Shown here: piece after piece, positions 1 to 12,061 of the stretch | Layout of the letters: every line of letters begins with the position of its first letter | How positions within the stretch are numbered: position 1 is the first letter of the stretch | Assembly: GCA_001931875.2 (NCBI GenBank) | Contig: MSJH02000168.1 | Coordinates: 1-44,473 of the forward strand | Length of the DNA stretch: 44,473 bases | Origin: Byssochlamys sp. IMV 00236 | Taxonomy: Eukaryota; Ascomycota; Eurotiomycetes; Eurotiales; Thermoascaceae | Direction of reading: 5' to 3' | Position numbers and translations under genes: made by a program | The notes under the pieces: model-generated | What the model was told of the DNA's origin: nothing | Databases searched by the model: none | What the model saw: only the letters and a program-made list of their open reading frames with translations

Positions 1-61
1 TTTTTTTTTTTTTTTTTGTTTTACCAGCTTTTCAAGACAGTAAAAAAATATACAAGCAAAA

Positions 62-884
62 ATGGTAAGAAACAAGTCAATAAGAAAAAGACAAGACTGA
101 CATGACCAAAGGCTCGTAATGAAGAAAAGGCACAATCTATGCTTTACAGATTCCGTGAAGCACAAGCAGCACAGTTAGGATTAGCAAAAACAAAACAACG
201 CAGACCAGGATTTGCAGGTTCAGTTAGCTCGATAACAGAAGCTGAAATGTGGAGAAGAGATCTTTTGAGTGAAATATCTCGAAAAATAGCTAAAATTCAA
301 GATGGTAAAAAAAAAACAAACACATGTGCCAGCTCATTGTCATGATCAACCTAATATCATTATTCTTTTGTCAGTCAGTTTATCTGATTATCAAGTGCGC
401 GATTTGAACGATGAAATCAACAAACTGATGGGTCAAAAATATCATTGGGAAAAGAGAATTGTCGAACTGGGTGGTCCAGACTATACAGTAAATATGACAC
501 GTATATGTGATTAACAATACTCATCATCTTTTAGAGATCAGGTCCAAGGATGTTTAGTTATGAAGGTAGAGAAGCACCAGGCATTAGAGGATACAGGTAA
601 ACATAAACTATACGCGTGTATATCTTTGTTGTATGCTTATATACTTTGTATATAGATACTTTGGTCGTGCAAGAGATTTACCAGGAGTGAGAGAACTCTT
701 TGAACAAGAGGTTGCAGAGCCTGTTAATAGATCAATAACAGAGATCAACCGTGACATAGACGCCAACTATTACGGATATCATGATGAAGAGAACCAAGTG
801 CTACTAGAGTATGAAAAGGCTCTTGAGAAAGAACTTGCACAGAAACTGCTATCTACTCCACTTGAATCGTTGGAAAAAGAATAA
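62..884 (+). CDS. ISY1: Pre-mRNA-splicing factor ISY1
   Basis: ISY1 belongs to the Prp19/NTC complex and acts in the nucleus at the catalytic spliceosome. Model: exons 62-64, 112-304, 375-487, 535-596, 656-884, giving 199 aa. Family landmarks are clear: ARNEEKAQSMLYRFREA at the N-terminus, EMWRRDLLSEISRKIAKIQD, then SLSDYQVRDLNDEINKL, and RYFGRARDLPGVRELFE near the end. The start is unusual. The conserved frame begins with Ala-Arg right after an AG at 110-111, and the only fitting initiator is an ATG at 62-64 followed directly by GTAAGA, so exon 1 codes for Met alone. An AATAAA lies at 991-996. Identity is very secure; the ATG-only exon is inferred from frame and splice signals. Confidence 0.95.
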
Positions 885-1139
885 AAGCTAAACACTGTGT
901 GTAGATTGTCCAATTGAGCTCAATAAGGTCACTTGATAAGATACACAGAGTCCTTTTGGGATCGATGTTTAAATGAAAACCATTGTTTATAATAAATACA
1001 TGGATTATTTTTGAATATCAACAATCCCGTTTTTGCAGAAGCTACAAAGAAAAAGTCATTACACAAGTCATTGTATATGTTTACGGTATTAGCTTATTAA
1101 GAAAAAGATTTATAACGCGTGTTTGATATTAGAAGCTCA

Positions 1140-1800
1140 TCATAAGTTACTTACGTTGTTCATCTCCATAAAACCTCCTTTCATTCCTCCTTTATCTATT
1201 ATATCTAACATACTCTTCAAGAAGATAAGAATATGATCTGTATTAGCTCTTTTTTCTGCTATTACAAACTCGGATGTTCGGGTAACCTTTCTTTTCTTAT
1301 ATACACACGAATTTCTCTTACATATGTCGATAGTACCAGCAATACTTGTACCCCCCCCCCCGAGTTGGGACTTTAACCTTGGTAAGTTGATTTTTAGAGG
1401 TCCATGCTCGATTTCACATGATGTACAGATTGAAATTGGCTTCATCTATAAAAGCACAATTCTTCTGGTAATCAACATGATTCTCTTTGCATTTTTTAAT
1501 ATATATAACCTTCTTTTTCGAAGTGTCATATCAAATCTCGTTCTTCACAGAGAAATCTCAGCTCTCTTCAAAGATAATTACATTTCGTTCTCATATGCTT
1601 ATAAACTGCATTGACTGATGTTCTTTTAAACCTGGGAAAAGCTTTACATAGCTCGTCGTAGTATTGATTCGCAGTTGATGCAGTATTTGAATCAATGTAG
1701 TTGATCAAGAACTGAGTATGCTTTTATACTTTACTCGGGCTAGTTGAAAGTCTTTAAGTATCAATTTGACGAGGTTATGTCTTTATTTCTTCCAACTCAT
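1140..1800 (-). mobile_element. Relic of an IS630/Tc1-type DDE transposase
   Basis: Reading the minus strand gives, in shifting frames, the body of an IS630/Tc1-like transposase. A helical N-terminal part (ANQYYDELCKAFPRFKRTSV, about 1610-1690) is followed by KNCAFIDEANFNLYIM with the first catalytic Asp (about 1430-1470). Then come a TGA, RAWTSKNQLTKVKVPTR (about 1360-1420) and, after a frameshift at a run of ten C (+ strand 1351-1360), NTDHILIFLKSMLDIID and KGGMKGGFMEMNN (about 1150-1240). The last motif corresponds to VMDNA, so the second catalytic Asp is Asn. Stops, a frameshift and the lost Asp show a dead copy. I found no convincing terminal inverted repeats or target duplication. It lies between ISY1 and OST3/6. 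Confidence 0.75.
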
Positions 1801-1968
1801 CATCAGCTCATGCTATCTTTACTGAGCATAACCATAAGTTATATCTTTCCTCTCTATCTCTGATTATTCCTTCAAGTAATATTCATCTACAAATTGTTTC
1901 TTCATAAATTAATTTATTCAAAACTCAGTAATAGCACTTTCTTCTTTTTAGTTTGCACCTTATTCATC

Positions 1969-3199
1969 ATGAAGCGAGTCATTTCGCTCTTTTGCGCACT
2001 CGCTATTTATATCAGCTTGACTTTAGCACAGGCAGACCCTAAAAAGGATAAGCTTACATCTCTTATCAACCAAGAAGGCATTATCAAGCTAAATTCTAAT
2101 ACCTATGATCGCTTCACTGAAGGAAAACGTAATTATGGCATGGTCGTGTTATTGACTGCCCTTAGCCCTCAATTCAACTGTCATCCATGCCGGTAATATG
2201 CTTCAACATGTAGCAGAATGAGACGCGCGTCATGCTTATAAATTTATTATAGTGAATTTGACCCCGAGTTCAGTCTTGTCGCCAAAAGCATCCAAAGTAG
2301 CAAGCATAATAAGGACCTCTTTTTTGGACACCTTGACTTTGCTGATGGACAAGCTATTTACCAAAAGGTACGTCCTATATCATCGTAAGTAAATAAGCTC
2401 ATTCTTTTTTTTTTTTTTGGGTCATAGCTTCAACTTGTATCTGCACCCAATGTCTTTTACTTTCCACCTCAAAAGGCTGGAGAATCAAAAGAGTTTATCA
2501 AGTATGATCTTACCAGAAAGTAAGTGGTTACCTCTTTAATAATAGAAATGATATGTTGATAATATATTAGTGGTTTTGCTGCAGAGACCTTTGCTGACTT
2601 TTTGAGTCAACAAACTGGATTCAAAGTAAAAGTGAAGAGACCTTTCAACTATGTCAAATTTGGTGGTCAATTATTCCTTGCGATTGGAGCAGCAGCCATT
2701 CTCAAGTTGATATATCGTAATTTTGGATTTATCGTCTATCACAAGACAACCTGGACTGCTGTCTCCATCTTGACCGTATTGATAATGACATCTGGCTATA
2801 TGTGGAACCGTATTCGCGCACCAGCTTATGTTATTCCAACTCAAAGTGGACAAATCAATTACATCGCTCAGGGGTAAAATCATAAATGTGTAAGTATGAT
2901 TGCAGGCTATTTAACTTTTTTGCTAGTTTTTCATCACAACTTGGTATTGAGTCACAGATAGTTGCCAGTATATGTAAGTAATGGCCTTAATAACAGGACA
3001 AGGATTAATTATAGTTGTAGATGGATCTCTTGGATTGTCCGTGCTTGCATTAATCAAGATGGTACCTCATTTTGAAGAAAAGAGTCGACAAAGATTTGCT
3101 GTCTTTTTATGGATCGGATGCTTTGTATTTATCTTTAGTATATTATTGGCTCTGTTCAAGATCAAAAACGGAGGCTATCCCTTCAAGTTGCTTATGTAG
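1969..3199 (+). CDS. OST3: Oligosaccharyltransferase subunit OST3/OST6
   Basis: This is the thioredoxin-like subunit of the ER oligosaccharyltransferase, which holds glycoprotein substrates for N-glycosylation (human TUSC3/MAGT1 family). Model: exons 1969-2192, 2253-2367, 2428-2519, 2571-2873, 2927-2973, 3021-3199, giving 319 aa. The sequence shows a signal peptide (about residues 1-22), a lumenal domain with a redox motif CHPC at 71-74, then four hydrophobic segments; the end KNGGYPFKLLM is typical of the family. Start: the ATG at 1969 opens directly into the signal peptide; an upstream in-frame non-ATG codon was ignored. The acceptor of the last exon was chosen at 3021 because it gives SIYGSLGLS and a normal 47-nt intron; 3015 is the alternative. 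Confidence 0.92.
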
Positions 3200-3362
3200 T
3201 CATGTTTTCTAATGAAATAAATCTTGATTTTATATAAGAAAATGAAGGGAATGTGTCATTAAATTATAATAAAGAAAAACAATGATTAAGGTCAAGTAAT
3301 GGTGCTTTGTACAATTTACTGATGCAATTTGCAAATATGATAATAAATATATAAAATACATT

Positions 3363-3836
3363 CTATGAGTCTTCTTCTTCTTCTTCATCATCATCACTTT
3401 CCTCTCCTTCTTCATCTTCTGATTTTGGACCCAATAATGCTTCTTCTTTTGTTGTAATAATCTCCTTTGATTCTAAGCACTTTGCACAAACACCTCTATT
3501 ACGAGCACAGTTATCACACAAGACATGGTATGCTTCTTTAATAGCTTTTTCTTGACAGCCAGTACTAAAATATTATATTAGTGTATCAAACAAAGAATAA
3601 AAAGAAACAACTTACCATCGCTTGGGTGTAGTCAAAGGCTTATATTTCTTATACTTCTTACGCCACAGAATAACATCAGTGCAACGCTGACAGAGGCCGT
3701 ATACTGGCAAGGCTGCTATCTGTCGAGTCTTTTTAGAATTTTTGTTGGCTTTCCATGCCGTCGTGTTTTGATGTGCTTGACCCTTTTTGGAGTTATTGCC
3801 TTTACGACTTGATGTTTTACTTTCGTAGATTGACAT
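3363..3836 (-). CDS. C9orf85-like protein (DUF2039)
   Basis: A conserved eukaryotic protein of unknown function matching the DUF2039/C9orf85 family. Two exons: 3616-3836 and 3363-3564 on the minus strand, 140 aa. It has a basic N-terminus (QAHQNTTAWKANKNSKK), then CQRC with WRKKYKKYKPLTTPKRC, and further cysteine pairs (CTGC, CDNC, CAKC) that look like zinc ribbons, ending in a Glu/Asp-rich tail. The start was taken at MSIYESK (3836); an upstream in-frame start would add an unrelated leader. It is convergent with OST3/6, with 163 nt between the stops. The match rests on cysteine spacing and the KYKPL region; no function should be read into it. Confidence 0.88.
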
Positions 3837-6218
3837 TTTGGCAATAATAACAATAATAAAAGGAGAATTGACCGGATTCAAAAAAGCTTAAAGGAAATGA
3901 AAAGATAACCCGTCACAATTTCTGATCCAACTCTGCTCCCAAATTAGGGAAACACTACGCACACGCGGAAATACAGGCTAAAATAAAATTAATGTGGCGT
4001 ATACATAATTGTTTTTTTGGGTTTTACTCTTTGCATAATTTTCAATACTACATTCTTTGAAGAAAGAAAAGCAAAAGAAAAGATTGACCACAAAATACGT
4101 TATTCTTATAGATACGTCATGCCCAATACTCATTGGCCGTGATAAATCCATGCAATAATCCTGTTTTCTTATAAAATGAAACTATTTTTAATGATGAACT
4201 CTCAACATAATAAAGAGATTATTACAGATTCATCGACACATACTTTTCTTATACTTTAGTGCTATACATAGTGTTGAATGTAGGTGTGGTTTGTCTAGTG
4301 TTATAAAATAAAATATTATAAAATATACAATAAAGCTTGAACAGCATCATTCATGCAGATAAGGGTTACTTCAGATATGATAAAGAATAACATCATAAGG
4401 AATAAATACTGACTTATAAACGGCGAATAAGCTTTATAGTCTTTGCATTAACACATCTTGATCCAGTGTTATCAGTAAAGCTGCACTGAGACAAGCAGAG
4501 GACCAATGAGTACAATAAGATAAGATGAGCTTCACAATGACATAACAATAGAACCGGAATAGAAGCTTACTGTTTATTACATTAAAAATTTAAATGAGGT
4601 TTCTCGGAATAAATACTCTCCTGTTTGTGTCTAGGTTTCAGCTCTCAGATCAACAATTGATCAGGTACAAATCCTAATGCCGTCTAAAAGAAGAACTCCA
4701 AGAAGTCCTCTATAATGAATGAATGATATTTTATAAATAGCAAGCCCCTGTTTTTTCTTATACACACGCAAAAACGCTATGAATATTGTGATAATTGGTC
4801 AATAGGCGGGAAAGATTTGGAATACAAGAAGATGAAATGAGTCTCTTTGTAATCCTTTTATTAACAAAGGAAGTGATTCATGGGAATAAGAAAATTGATC
4901 TTTAAATTGAAGAATAGATGCTGTCAACCAATTACATCTTATGAATTGTCATCAACTACTACAGACTATAAACGACATGAGTCAGTGTTGTAGAATTAAT
5001 ACGAGGTATTATGCTAATGTCGAATAAAAAAGATAACTTTGGCCTGTGTACTAAATATATTGATTAGATTACGTCAAAAGATATAGTCTTCTTTGGTAAA
5101 AACGTAGAAATACGGCAAATACCCCACTTTGCGATTGGTTGATTGATTTGAGATTATGCTGGCATGAGAATTAAGCATGAATTGCATCAAGATAAACATA
5201 CAAAATACTATCTTTTAAAGTGAATGCTAAAGTAACTTGAAATATGTAGATAAAATGAACATAACATATTTTGAAAGAATTCTTAGTAATTATAACCTTG
5301 CTCCTCCACTTAATTATTGGTTCGATTATTTGTATTCAGCTAGTTGCAGATGTATATAATAGATCTATATACTTTGAGACAGCAGGCAATACGCTGTACC
5401 TGCCATTTTGACTCGAGTCACCTGAGACCTTTAAACCAACCATGGTACCTGACAGGTTGAAAAGAAGTATAGAAAGTTAATTTGACCTAGTTTGCTATCA
5501 TTATATGAGCCATCCTGTATAAAAAACGACTTGAAAGACAATGACGTTTTATACAAATAAATAAAACCTTCTGTTCTGGTGTGTCCATAGTGTTTTCGCG
5601 TGCATTTTCGCGTGCATTTTTGCGTGTGCGTAGTGTTTCCCTCCAAATTATGTTCCCTTACTAATGAAAGAAATAAAAGAATACAGATATGGATCAGCCA
5701 GGGCTTCAAGTCTTATCATTCAACTTGAAGAGCATGTGTAGATATTTACAATATGTATTATGAACACATTGATTATATTTTTCTCACAATTTATTGTAGC
5801 ATTGAGGCTTAGACGATAAATGTTACAATAGCGAATACTCCTAGTTGGAAGTTATATATATAATAGCTTAGAGTAAAGAGTAACGGTGATTATCCAAGAC
5901 AAGATTGTCTAGGGGCATCATTATCAAACAAGAGAGAAGAGGGATGAAAATATTAAGCCAGAATAGACTCTCAAATTTAGTTTGAGTGATCAGGAACAAA
6001 GCTGTATGATGTGTTATTAAAAGCCCAACAATACGGCATGTACTTTTTTATCCCATCTTCTCCTACGAGATGTTGCCCTTATGAAGTTGGTGTCCCCATT
6101 GTTGTAATGAGCATGCCAAAACCATTGGCCCAGTGACTGCTAATGTGACTTGTTATATACTTGTTCATTAGAACAAATTATTTCTGGTAATATGAGTTAC
6201 TACATTTTTTTCTTCATT
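3837..6218. other. Gene-less AT-rich stretch between divergent genes
   Basis: About 2.4 kb separates the divergent C9orf85-like and RSA3-like genes. Stops are frequent in all frames, and the one longer frame (about 92 codons at 5431-5709, minus) has no recognisable domain. I saw no tRNA-like T-loop, no transposase motif and no CRISPR-like repeat. It holds both promoters and one short tandem repeat at 5593-5628. An unannotated non-coding RNA cannot be excluded. Confidence 0.6.
5593..5628. repeat. Three tandem 12-bp units
   Basis: TTTTCGCGTGCA occurs twice in a row (5593-5604 and 5605-5616), followed by a diverged third unit, TTTTTGCGTGTG. The CG-containing unit stands out in AT-rich surroundings. 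Function unknown. Confidence 0.85.
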
Positions 6219-6837
6219 ATGGTAAAATCAAAAAAGAGAGCAGCATCAGCAAATATAGAAAGAGAGCCTGTTAAAGCTCCAAAAAGACAAGACAAAGTAA
6301 AAATAAAATAAAGACACTTTCTATTTCTTAAACTGACGCAATATGTTTAGATTGATAAAGGTAAAAGAACAGCTACATTGCATTGGAGTTGTATAAACAT
6401 GAAATAATATAGAAAATGAAGAGAGTCTATTTGATAATTTGGATGAAGAAATGGATCCTAAAGAATTAGAACACGTCTTGAAACAAGTAGACGAAGATGA
6501 TGGTTCTATAGTGGATACTTTTATGGATGAGACTGAAGATCAAGATACAGAAGAAGAAGAAGAAGAAGAAAAAGAAGAAGAAAAAGATAGTAATAATGAT
6601 GATGATAATATGCCTCAAAAGGACAAGACAAGCTCTGAGCGATTCAGAGACTTATTTATGACTAAAATAACTCAAGCATTTAGCACAGACTTGGATCAAA
6701 TCAGACAGGAACCTGGATTAGATGGTCCTCGTTTGAACGTATTGATTGATTCATTAGAAGCTGGCATTGATATATTTTCTTCAATAGAAAAGGAAATTGT
6801 GTTGGCAGACGAAGAAAAGACAAGTAGTAGTTTGTAA
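6219..6837 (+). CDS. RSA3: RSA3-like ribosome assembly factor
   Basis: Rsa3 is a nucleolar factor in early 60S subunit assembly. Model: exons 6219-6296, 6351-6360 (only 10 nt) and 6413-6837, giving 170 aa. The N-terminus is basic (MVKSKKRAASANIEREPVK), the middle is a long Glu/Asp tract (about 6540-6610), and the C-terminus carries the Rsa3 signature: RFRDLFMTKITQAFSTDLDQ, then LNVLIDSLEAGIDIFSSIEK. The start was chosen because the basic leader joins through the 10-nt exon into the acidic frame without a stop. It runs tail to tail into the sorbitol dehydrogenase, with only 24 nt between the stop codons. The short family domain makes identity good but not absolute. Confidence 0.8.
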
Positions 6838-6861
6838 ATAAATCATTTATATTTCGTGTTT

Positions 6862-8059
6862 TTAATTTGTAATCTGGACTTTGATGGCACCAGTGGAATA
6901 ATTACTGGCTGTTTCAAAAGCCTTGAGAGCATCTTTGAATTCAAACTTGTGAGTGACGAGATGCTTGATATCGACTGTACCACTGGCAATCAAATTGATT
7001 GCACGAGGATAAGTATGATGATATCTATTACTTGTAAGCATATTGATGTTGGGTTATGTCAATTGTCATATTTTACCTGAATAAGCCTCGAATATCAACT
7101 TCTCTCATGGCAAAGTTATTTACAGGAATGCTTTGATCATTCTTTCCAACGCCCACAAGGCAGCAAGTACCAGCATCTCGCGTTGCCATGATGGCAGTTC
7201 TAAAAGATGACTCGATTCCTGTGCATTCAACCGTACACTCTGCTCCTTCACCACCAAAGAGGTCTCGAATCTCCTTGACAGTCTCTGTTTCAGATTTACC
7301 AGGTGTAACCTTGTATGTGAACGTGGCTCCCATCTTTTTTGCATACTCTAGACGATTCTCTTGTACATCCGTAATACCAATTGGATAAATACCAGTAGCA
7401 GCTGCAACCGCAAGAACAAGTAAACCAATAGGTCCACAGCCTGTGATCAGTAATGATTTTCCAAACTTGGCTCGAACTCTGTCAATAGCAGCAATCGCAA
7501 CTGATAATGGTTCAAGTAAGGCGCCCTCTTCATAGCTAAGATTATCCGGGATTTTATGCAGCCAACGTGCAGGATGTGTGATATATTTTGCTAATAAACC
7601 ATCATATGGAGGTGTTGATTTAAATACGACGTCAGGACAAAGATGATATCTTCCATTCATACATTGGTCACACAGACTACATGGAATACCACTAAAGTAT
7701 ATAAGAAGAGTTATTTGGTTATCCAATAGAATAAAATTAACTTACGCTTCAATAGCAACTCTGTCTCCAACCTTTAACGACGTGACATTTTCACCTACTG
7801 CTGTCACAATACCAGCACTTTCGTGACCCAAAAGCTGAGGTTGAGTCACAGGAAAGATACCGATCTCACCGTGTTTCCAAAGGTGAACATCTGATCCACA
7901 AATACCCGTACACTTTACTTGAACTTGCACTTCGCCTTTCTCTGGTGTTGGAATAGGAATTTCGACGATTTGTAAATGATCCTTTTCTTTTAATTGAACA
8001 CCCAAGTTGGTAGTTTGTTTATCAGGAATAATGTATTCGAATCCGTTAGTTTTGGTCAT
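6862..8059 (-). CDS. Zinc sorbitol/xylitol/L-arabinitol dehydrogenase
   Basis: A medium-chain zinc alcohol dehydrogenase of the sorbitol dehydrogenase group, oxidising a polyol to a ketose with NAD+. Minus-strand exons: 7746-8059, 7077-7691, 6862-7024, giving 363 aa. Catalytic zinc residues appear in [16 protein letters not shown] and GHESAG. All four structural-zinc cysteines are present (C-x2-C-x2-C-x7-C in [16 protein letters not shown]). The Rossmann motif is GCGPIG, and an Asp at the end of the second strand (ITDV) favours NAD over NADP. Motifs such as [14 protein letters not shown] and [12 protein letters not shown] fit fungal L-arabinitol 4-dehydrogenase, xylitol dehydrogenase and sorbitol dehydrogenase alike; the exact substrate cannot be read from the sequence. 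No targeting signal, so cytosolic. Confidence 0.9.
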
Positions 8060-8306
8060 GTATTTTTCTTTAAAAATAAACAAAAAAAAAAAAAGACACG
8101 CTCCTTCTCATTATATTTGTTTTCGGGAAATATCAATGACCAATAGGGGATTTTCAAGAGTTTAATGCAACACTTTATACCAAATCAAGATTATACCATA
8201 AATGGTAAAGTCTTCGAGATGCTAAAGTTATCCCCTTAGCAATGGTTGTCAAAGTGATTGCTTGACATATAAAAGTTTATGTCAGAATAGGTATTTTTTA
8301 TTATTA

Positions 8307-11300
8307 TTAACTTTGATATTGATCCAACTATAGAAAAGAGAGTCAGTTCAGCTTTCTTTACACAAGATAATAATAATAATAATACCATCAATGTCATTGT
8401 CTTGCTCGAGTTAAAGCCTTGGTCTCTATAGATACCGACTAAGCTTTGAGCCTTTTCATAAAGTAACTGTTTCAATGAAATGACGATAAATTGGAACTCG
8501 TCTGTTGCATGTTCACGTATATAAGATGCAACTGTGGATACATTTGCATTATCAAGAGCCGCATCCACTTCATCCAAGACGAAGAAAGGTGATGGCTTAT
8601 AGCTACATGGAAGATGTGTTTAATTTTTTTAAACAAAGTCATAAGTGCTTATATACCTGTGTATAGCAAATAATAATGCTAGTGCGGCTACACTCTTTTC
8701 ACCTCCAGACAGTTGCTCCATATCACGGAATCTTTTCATAGGTGGCATAGCATGGTATTTGATACCTTCCAAATAAGGCTCTTCAGTATCCTCTAAGCTC
8801 AAATAGGCAGTACCACCCAAGGGGAAGGTTTCATTCTTTGTGAGGTCCTTGTAGACTCTGTCAATATGCTCAGAAATATGACTAAAAGCATCGTAAAACA
8901 AGGAGAACCTAATAGAGAGAGTTATTCACTGCTGTGTAATTGAAAGGTCATCTAGTTACCTCTTTTGCTTGATCGCATTAAATCGTTCTTTAGCAGTTTT
9001 GGCTGCATTTCTTGCCACGCTAAATTCATCCTCTGCAACCTTGAGGCTTTCTTCAACACTTTCAAGTCGGTCTACTGCCTTAAGATTAGGCGCCATTTGC
9101 TCAATTTCGTCTGTTAATCGTTTGATCTCGTCTTGGAAATCTTTATCCACAGCCTGGCTACTGTCATCACGCTGAAGCTGGCCCAAGCGTGCATAATCAA
9201 TTTCAATAGTCCAGTCGGATGTTAAAATAGAGGTTTGTGAAGGAGGTTCGTCAACGTCCATTGAGGAAGACACGCTGCTATCATCAGTAGCCATTCCTTC
9301 TGCCTGTGAAATTTGTTCACCTTCTACAACAATATCATCCATAGAACCTTGAAGCATGGGTAGATTGATTCCTTCAAGTTTACATTTTCTGAAAATTGCC
9401 ACTCGTTCTGCATAATATTTAGAGATCTCCGTTTCAATAGTACCTACTTCCTTCAGAATTTGCTTAACATCCCGACCCTTGACTTCCAATAAATTGCTAA
9501 TATCATTTATCTCTTTTTGCTTATCCTCTTCTTTCTTGGTCTTTCTTTCCAATTCTTGTTTACATGTCTCCAATCTCTCTGTCAAGCTCTCCTTTCTTCC
9601 ACTCATACCATTCAATTCAGCTTCTATTTGGCTCTTGGCAGTTGTATCCGACTTATAACTGGCTTCCAAGCTTTGAAGACGTTTGACAAGCTCATTAAGC
9701 TGTTCCTTTTCAAAATCAAGTTGTGTTTCAAGACGTTGTTTTTGTGATGCAAACTGTGCGCGACGCTCAGAGACTTCATCCGAACCGTTCTGAAGCATAG
9801 CTTCATACTCTCTAATATTAGCCACATTAATGAGTGCACAAAAGTCTTCAAACACTTGGTCTTCTACTTCAGCAATGCGTTCACGAACACTTGCAATCTT
9901 TTGATCAAGTTGCTGCATGTATATTTCTGCTTCTCCAAGAGGTTGCTTTGCTTCATTTATCTTGTTACGAATATCTTGGAGTGTGCCATTCAATCCTTCG
10001 ATCTTTCGATTGGTCGCTAACTAAAAACGATGATAAGTATCACTTCAGCATGTAAGCTATTTCAAATACCAAGTCATCTTTCAGTGAATCAACTTGCGCT
10101 TGTAATCTCGCGCAATCGTTTCTTACTGAATCTTCCAAGCTGCCCATGCGTTTGTTCATGCTGATGTTATTGAGTTCAGCCAGATATTCATCTCTTTGTT
10201 TCATTAATTCTAAAAATTCTATTAGTCAATTGAATATTTCGGTAAATCGTCTCTAATTAACCTTCAACTTCGCTCTCGTGCCATTTAGTTACAGGTTGTG
10301 TAGGAGCAGAACCACCAGTCATCAAACCGCTAGGGTGAATGACAGTGCCATCAAGAGTAACCGCTATATATTTCGAATTAGACATGTCATTAACTTATTG
10401 CGGGGGGTTCGTTTTTACCTCTAACAGATTCATTCATGTCAAAACAGACTCGCTTTGCGATACTCAAATTATCACAGACTACTGTGTTTCCACAAGCATA
10501 CCGGACCACCTGTTCATATTGAGAATCAAATTTGACAAGATCAAATGCCGATCTCACTCCTTTCACAAGACTGCTAAGGTTTTGATTAATGGATGGGACT
10601 GACAATGAATGAAGAGGCAAGAACGTGGCAGTGGGAATATGCTGTTCTTTCATATGCCGAATGCATTCGATAGCAGTTGCTTCATCTTCAACAACAATAG
10701 CATCCATATTTCTTCCAAACACAGTGGCAATTGCAGTATCATACTTGCGCTGCGTAGGTCTACATAAATCAGATAATTTTCCATGAACATCTGTAAGAAA
10801 GAGGTTTAGTACATGAATACCATCTTGTCTCTTTTGATATCTTACTTGGATAGATTTGCTTCATGGTAGCAATGCTACTGTTAAGCTTGGAATCATTCTC
10901 TGTATCTTGTAACGTGAGATTAGCATCAAGGAGCTTTGTAAGCGTCTTTTGAAGTTTTTCGTTCAATTCAGCTTCACGACGGTGAATAGTTTCACGCTCA
11001 TTTACAAGTTGAGATAATTCGGCTTGACGTGATTCTAATAATGAAGTCTTCTTCTCGCCTTCAGCTGTGATTTCTACGACTTCTGCTTCTGCATCATGAA
11101 TTTTGCTCAATGTTTCAGCTTCCGACTCTTGTAAACTCTCCAGCTTCATGCGTAACTCGTTTGCGCGCTGTTGTTGAGTTCTACGTTGACGCTGATACTG
11201 CAGCAATTGTTGTTGTTCTTCAGTGGTGTTGTTGTTTACTTCTTCTTTTCTTCTTTCGTAATCCTTGGCTTGTTGTAATGTTAGCTGTGGGATATCACCT

Positions 11301-12024
11301 GATGAAGTAGTAGCAATCGAACCTATATTACAGTCAATACCATGTATTTTCATAAGCACAAGTTCAATTTACTGTTATATTCTTTTTCTGTAGCTATTAA
11401 TAACTCCATATCCTTTTCTAGAGAATGAACGACAGACTCCTGCTGTTGTCCATCCCTTTTGACACGTTCAATGTTTAACTCGGTCTGCTTTAATTTTTTC
11501 TCAAAATTAACTAGCTTCTCTCTAGATTTGATAGAAGTAGGCAATTGATCTTCTAATTCTTTCTGTATTCTACGGATTTGAACTTCAAGTCTTGTTTTTT
11601 CACGATGAAGCAATGCCCTTTGTTCTCTTGCAGTTTTGAATTGATATTCCAAGGAATCCTAAAAGCGTTACAGTTACAAACCACATCCTTTGTCGGTATA
11701 ATAACCATACCTGTTGACCCTTGGCCTCACTGCTCTTAAAGTACTTTTTGTCTTTTTCTTCGGCCAAGCTATTTGTCTTCATTTCGATGTGATAAAGCTT
11801 CCACAGCAGATACTGTAAGACACATTCTCTTCGGTCTTTTACTTTTTCTTCAAATTTTTCAACTTCCCTCTTTTGCGCCTCGTACTGCTTGATTTCTAAA
11901 GCAAGACTACGTTTCTTGTTGAATGCGTGTGCACTATTCTCAATGGCCTTTTCCATATCTGCCTTTGCCTTGTCATATTCATCCTTGTATTCCCAGGAAC
12001 TATAAAGTGTTAAAGGACAAATAG

Positions 12025-12061
<37 letters not shown>

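Noticed and set aside
2974..2995. A 22-nt intron in OST3/6 keeping the reading frame that starts MALITGQG
   Set aside because: Too short for a GT-AG intron; the 47-nt alternative gives the conserved IYGSLGLS sequence.
4600..4690. GGTACAAATCC as a tRNA T-loop
   Set aside because: It deviates from GGTTCRANYCC, and no acceptor or anticodon stems pair around it.
5431..5709. A 92-codon minus-strand frame in the gene-less region
   Set aside because: No recognisable domain, odd repetitive N-terminal part, and no splice context; consistent with a chance frame.
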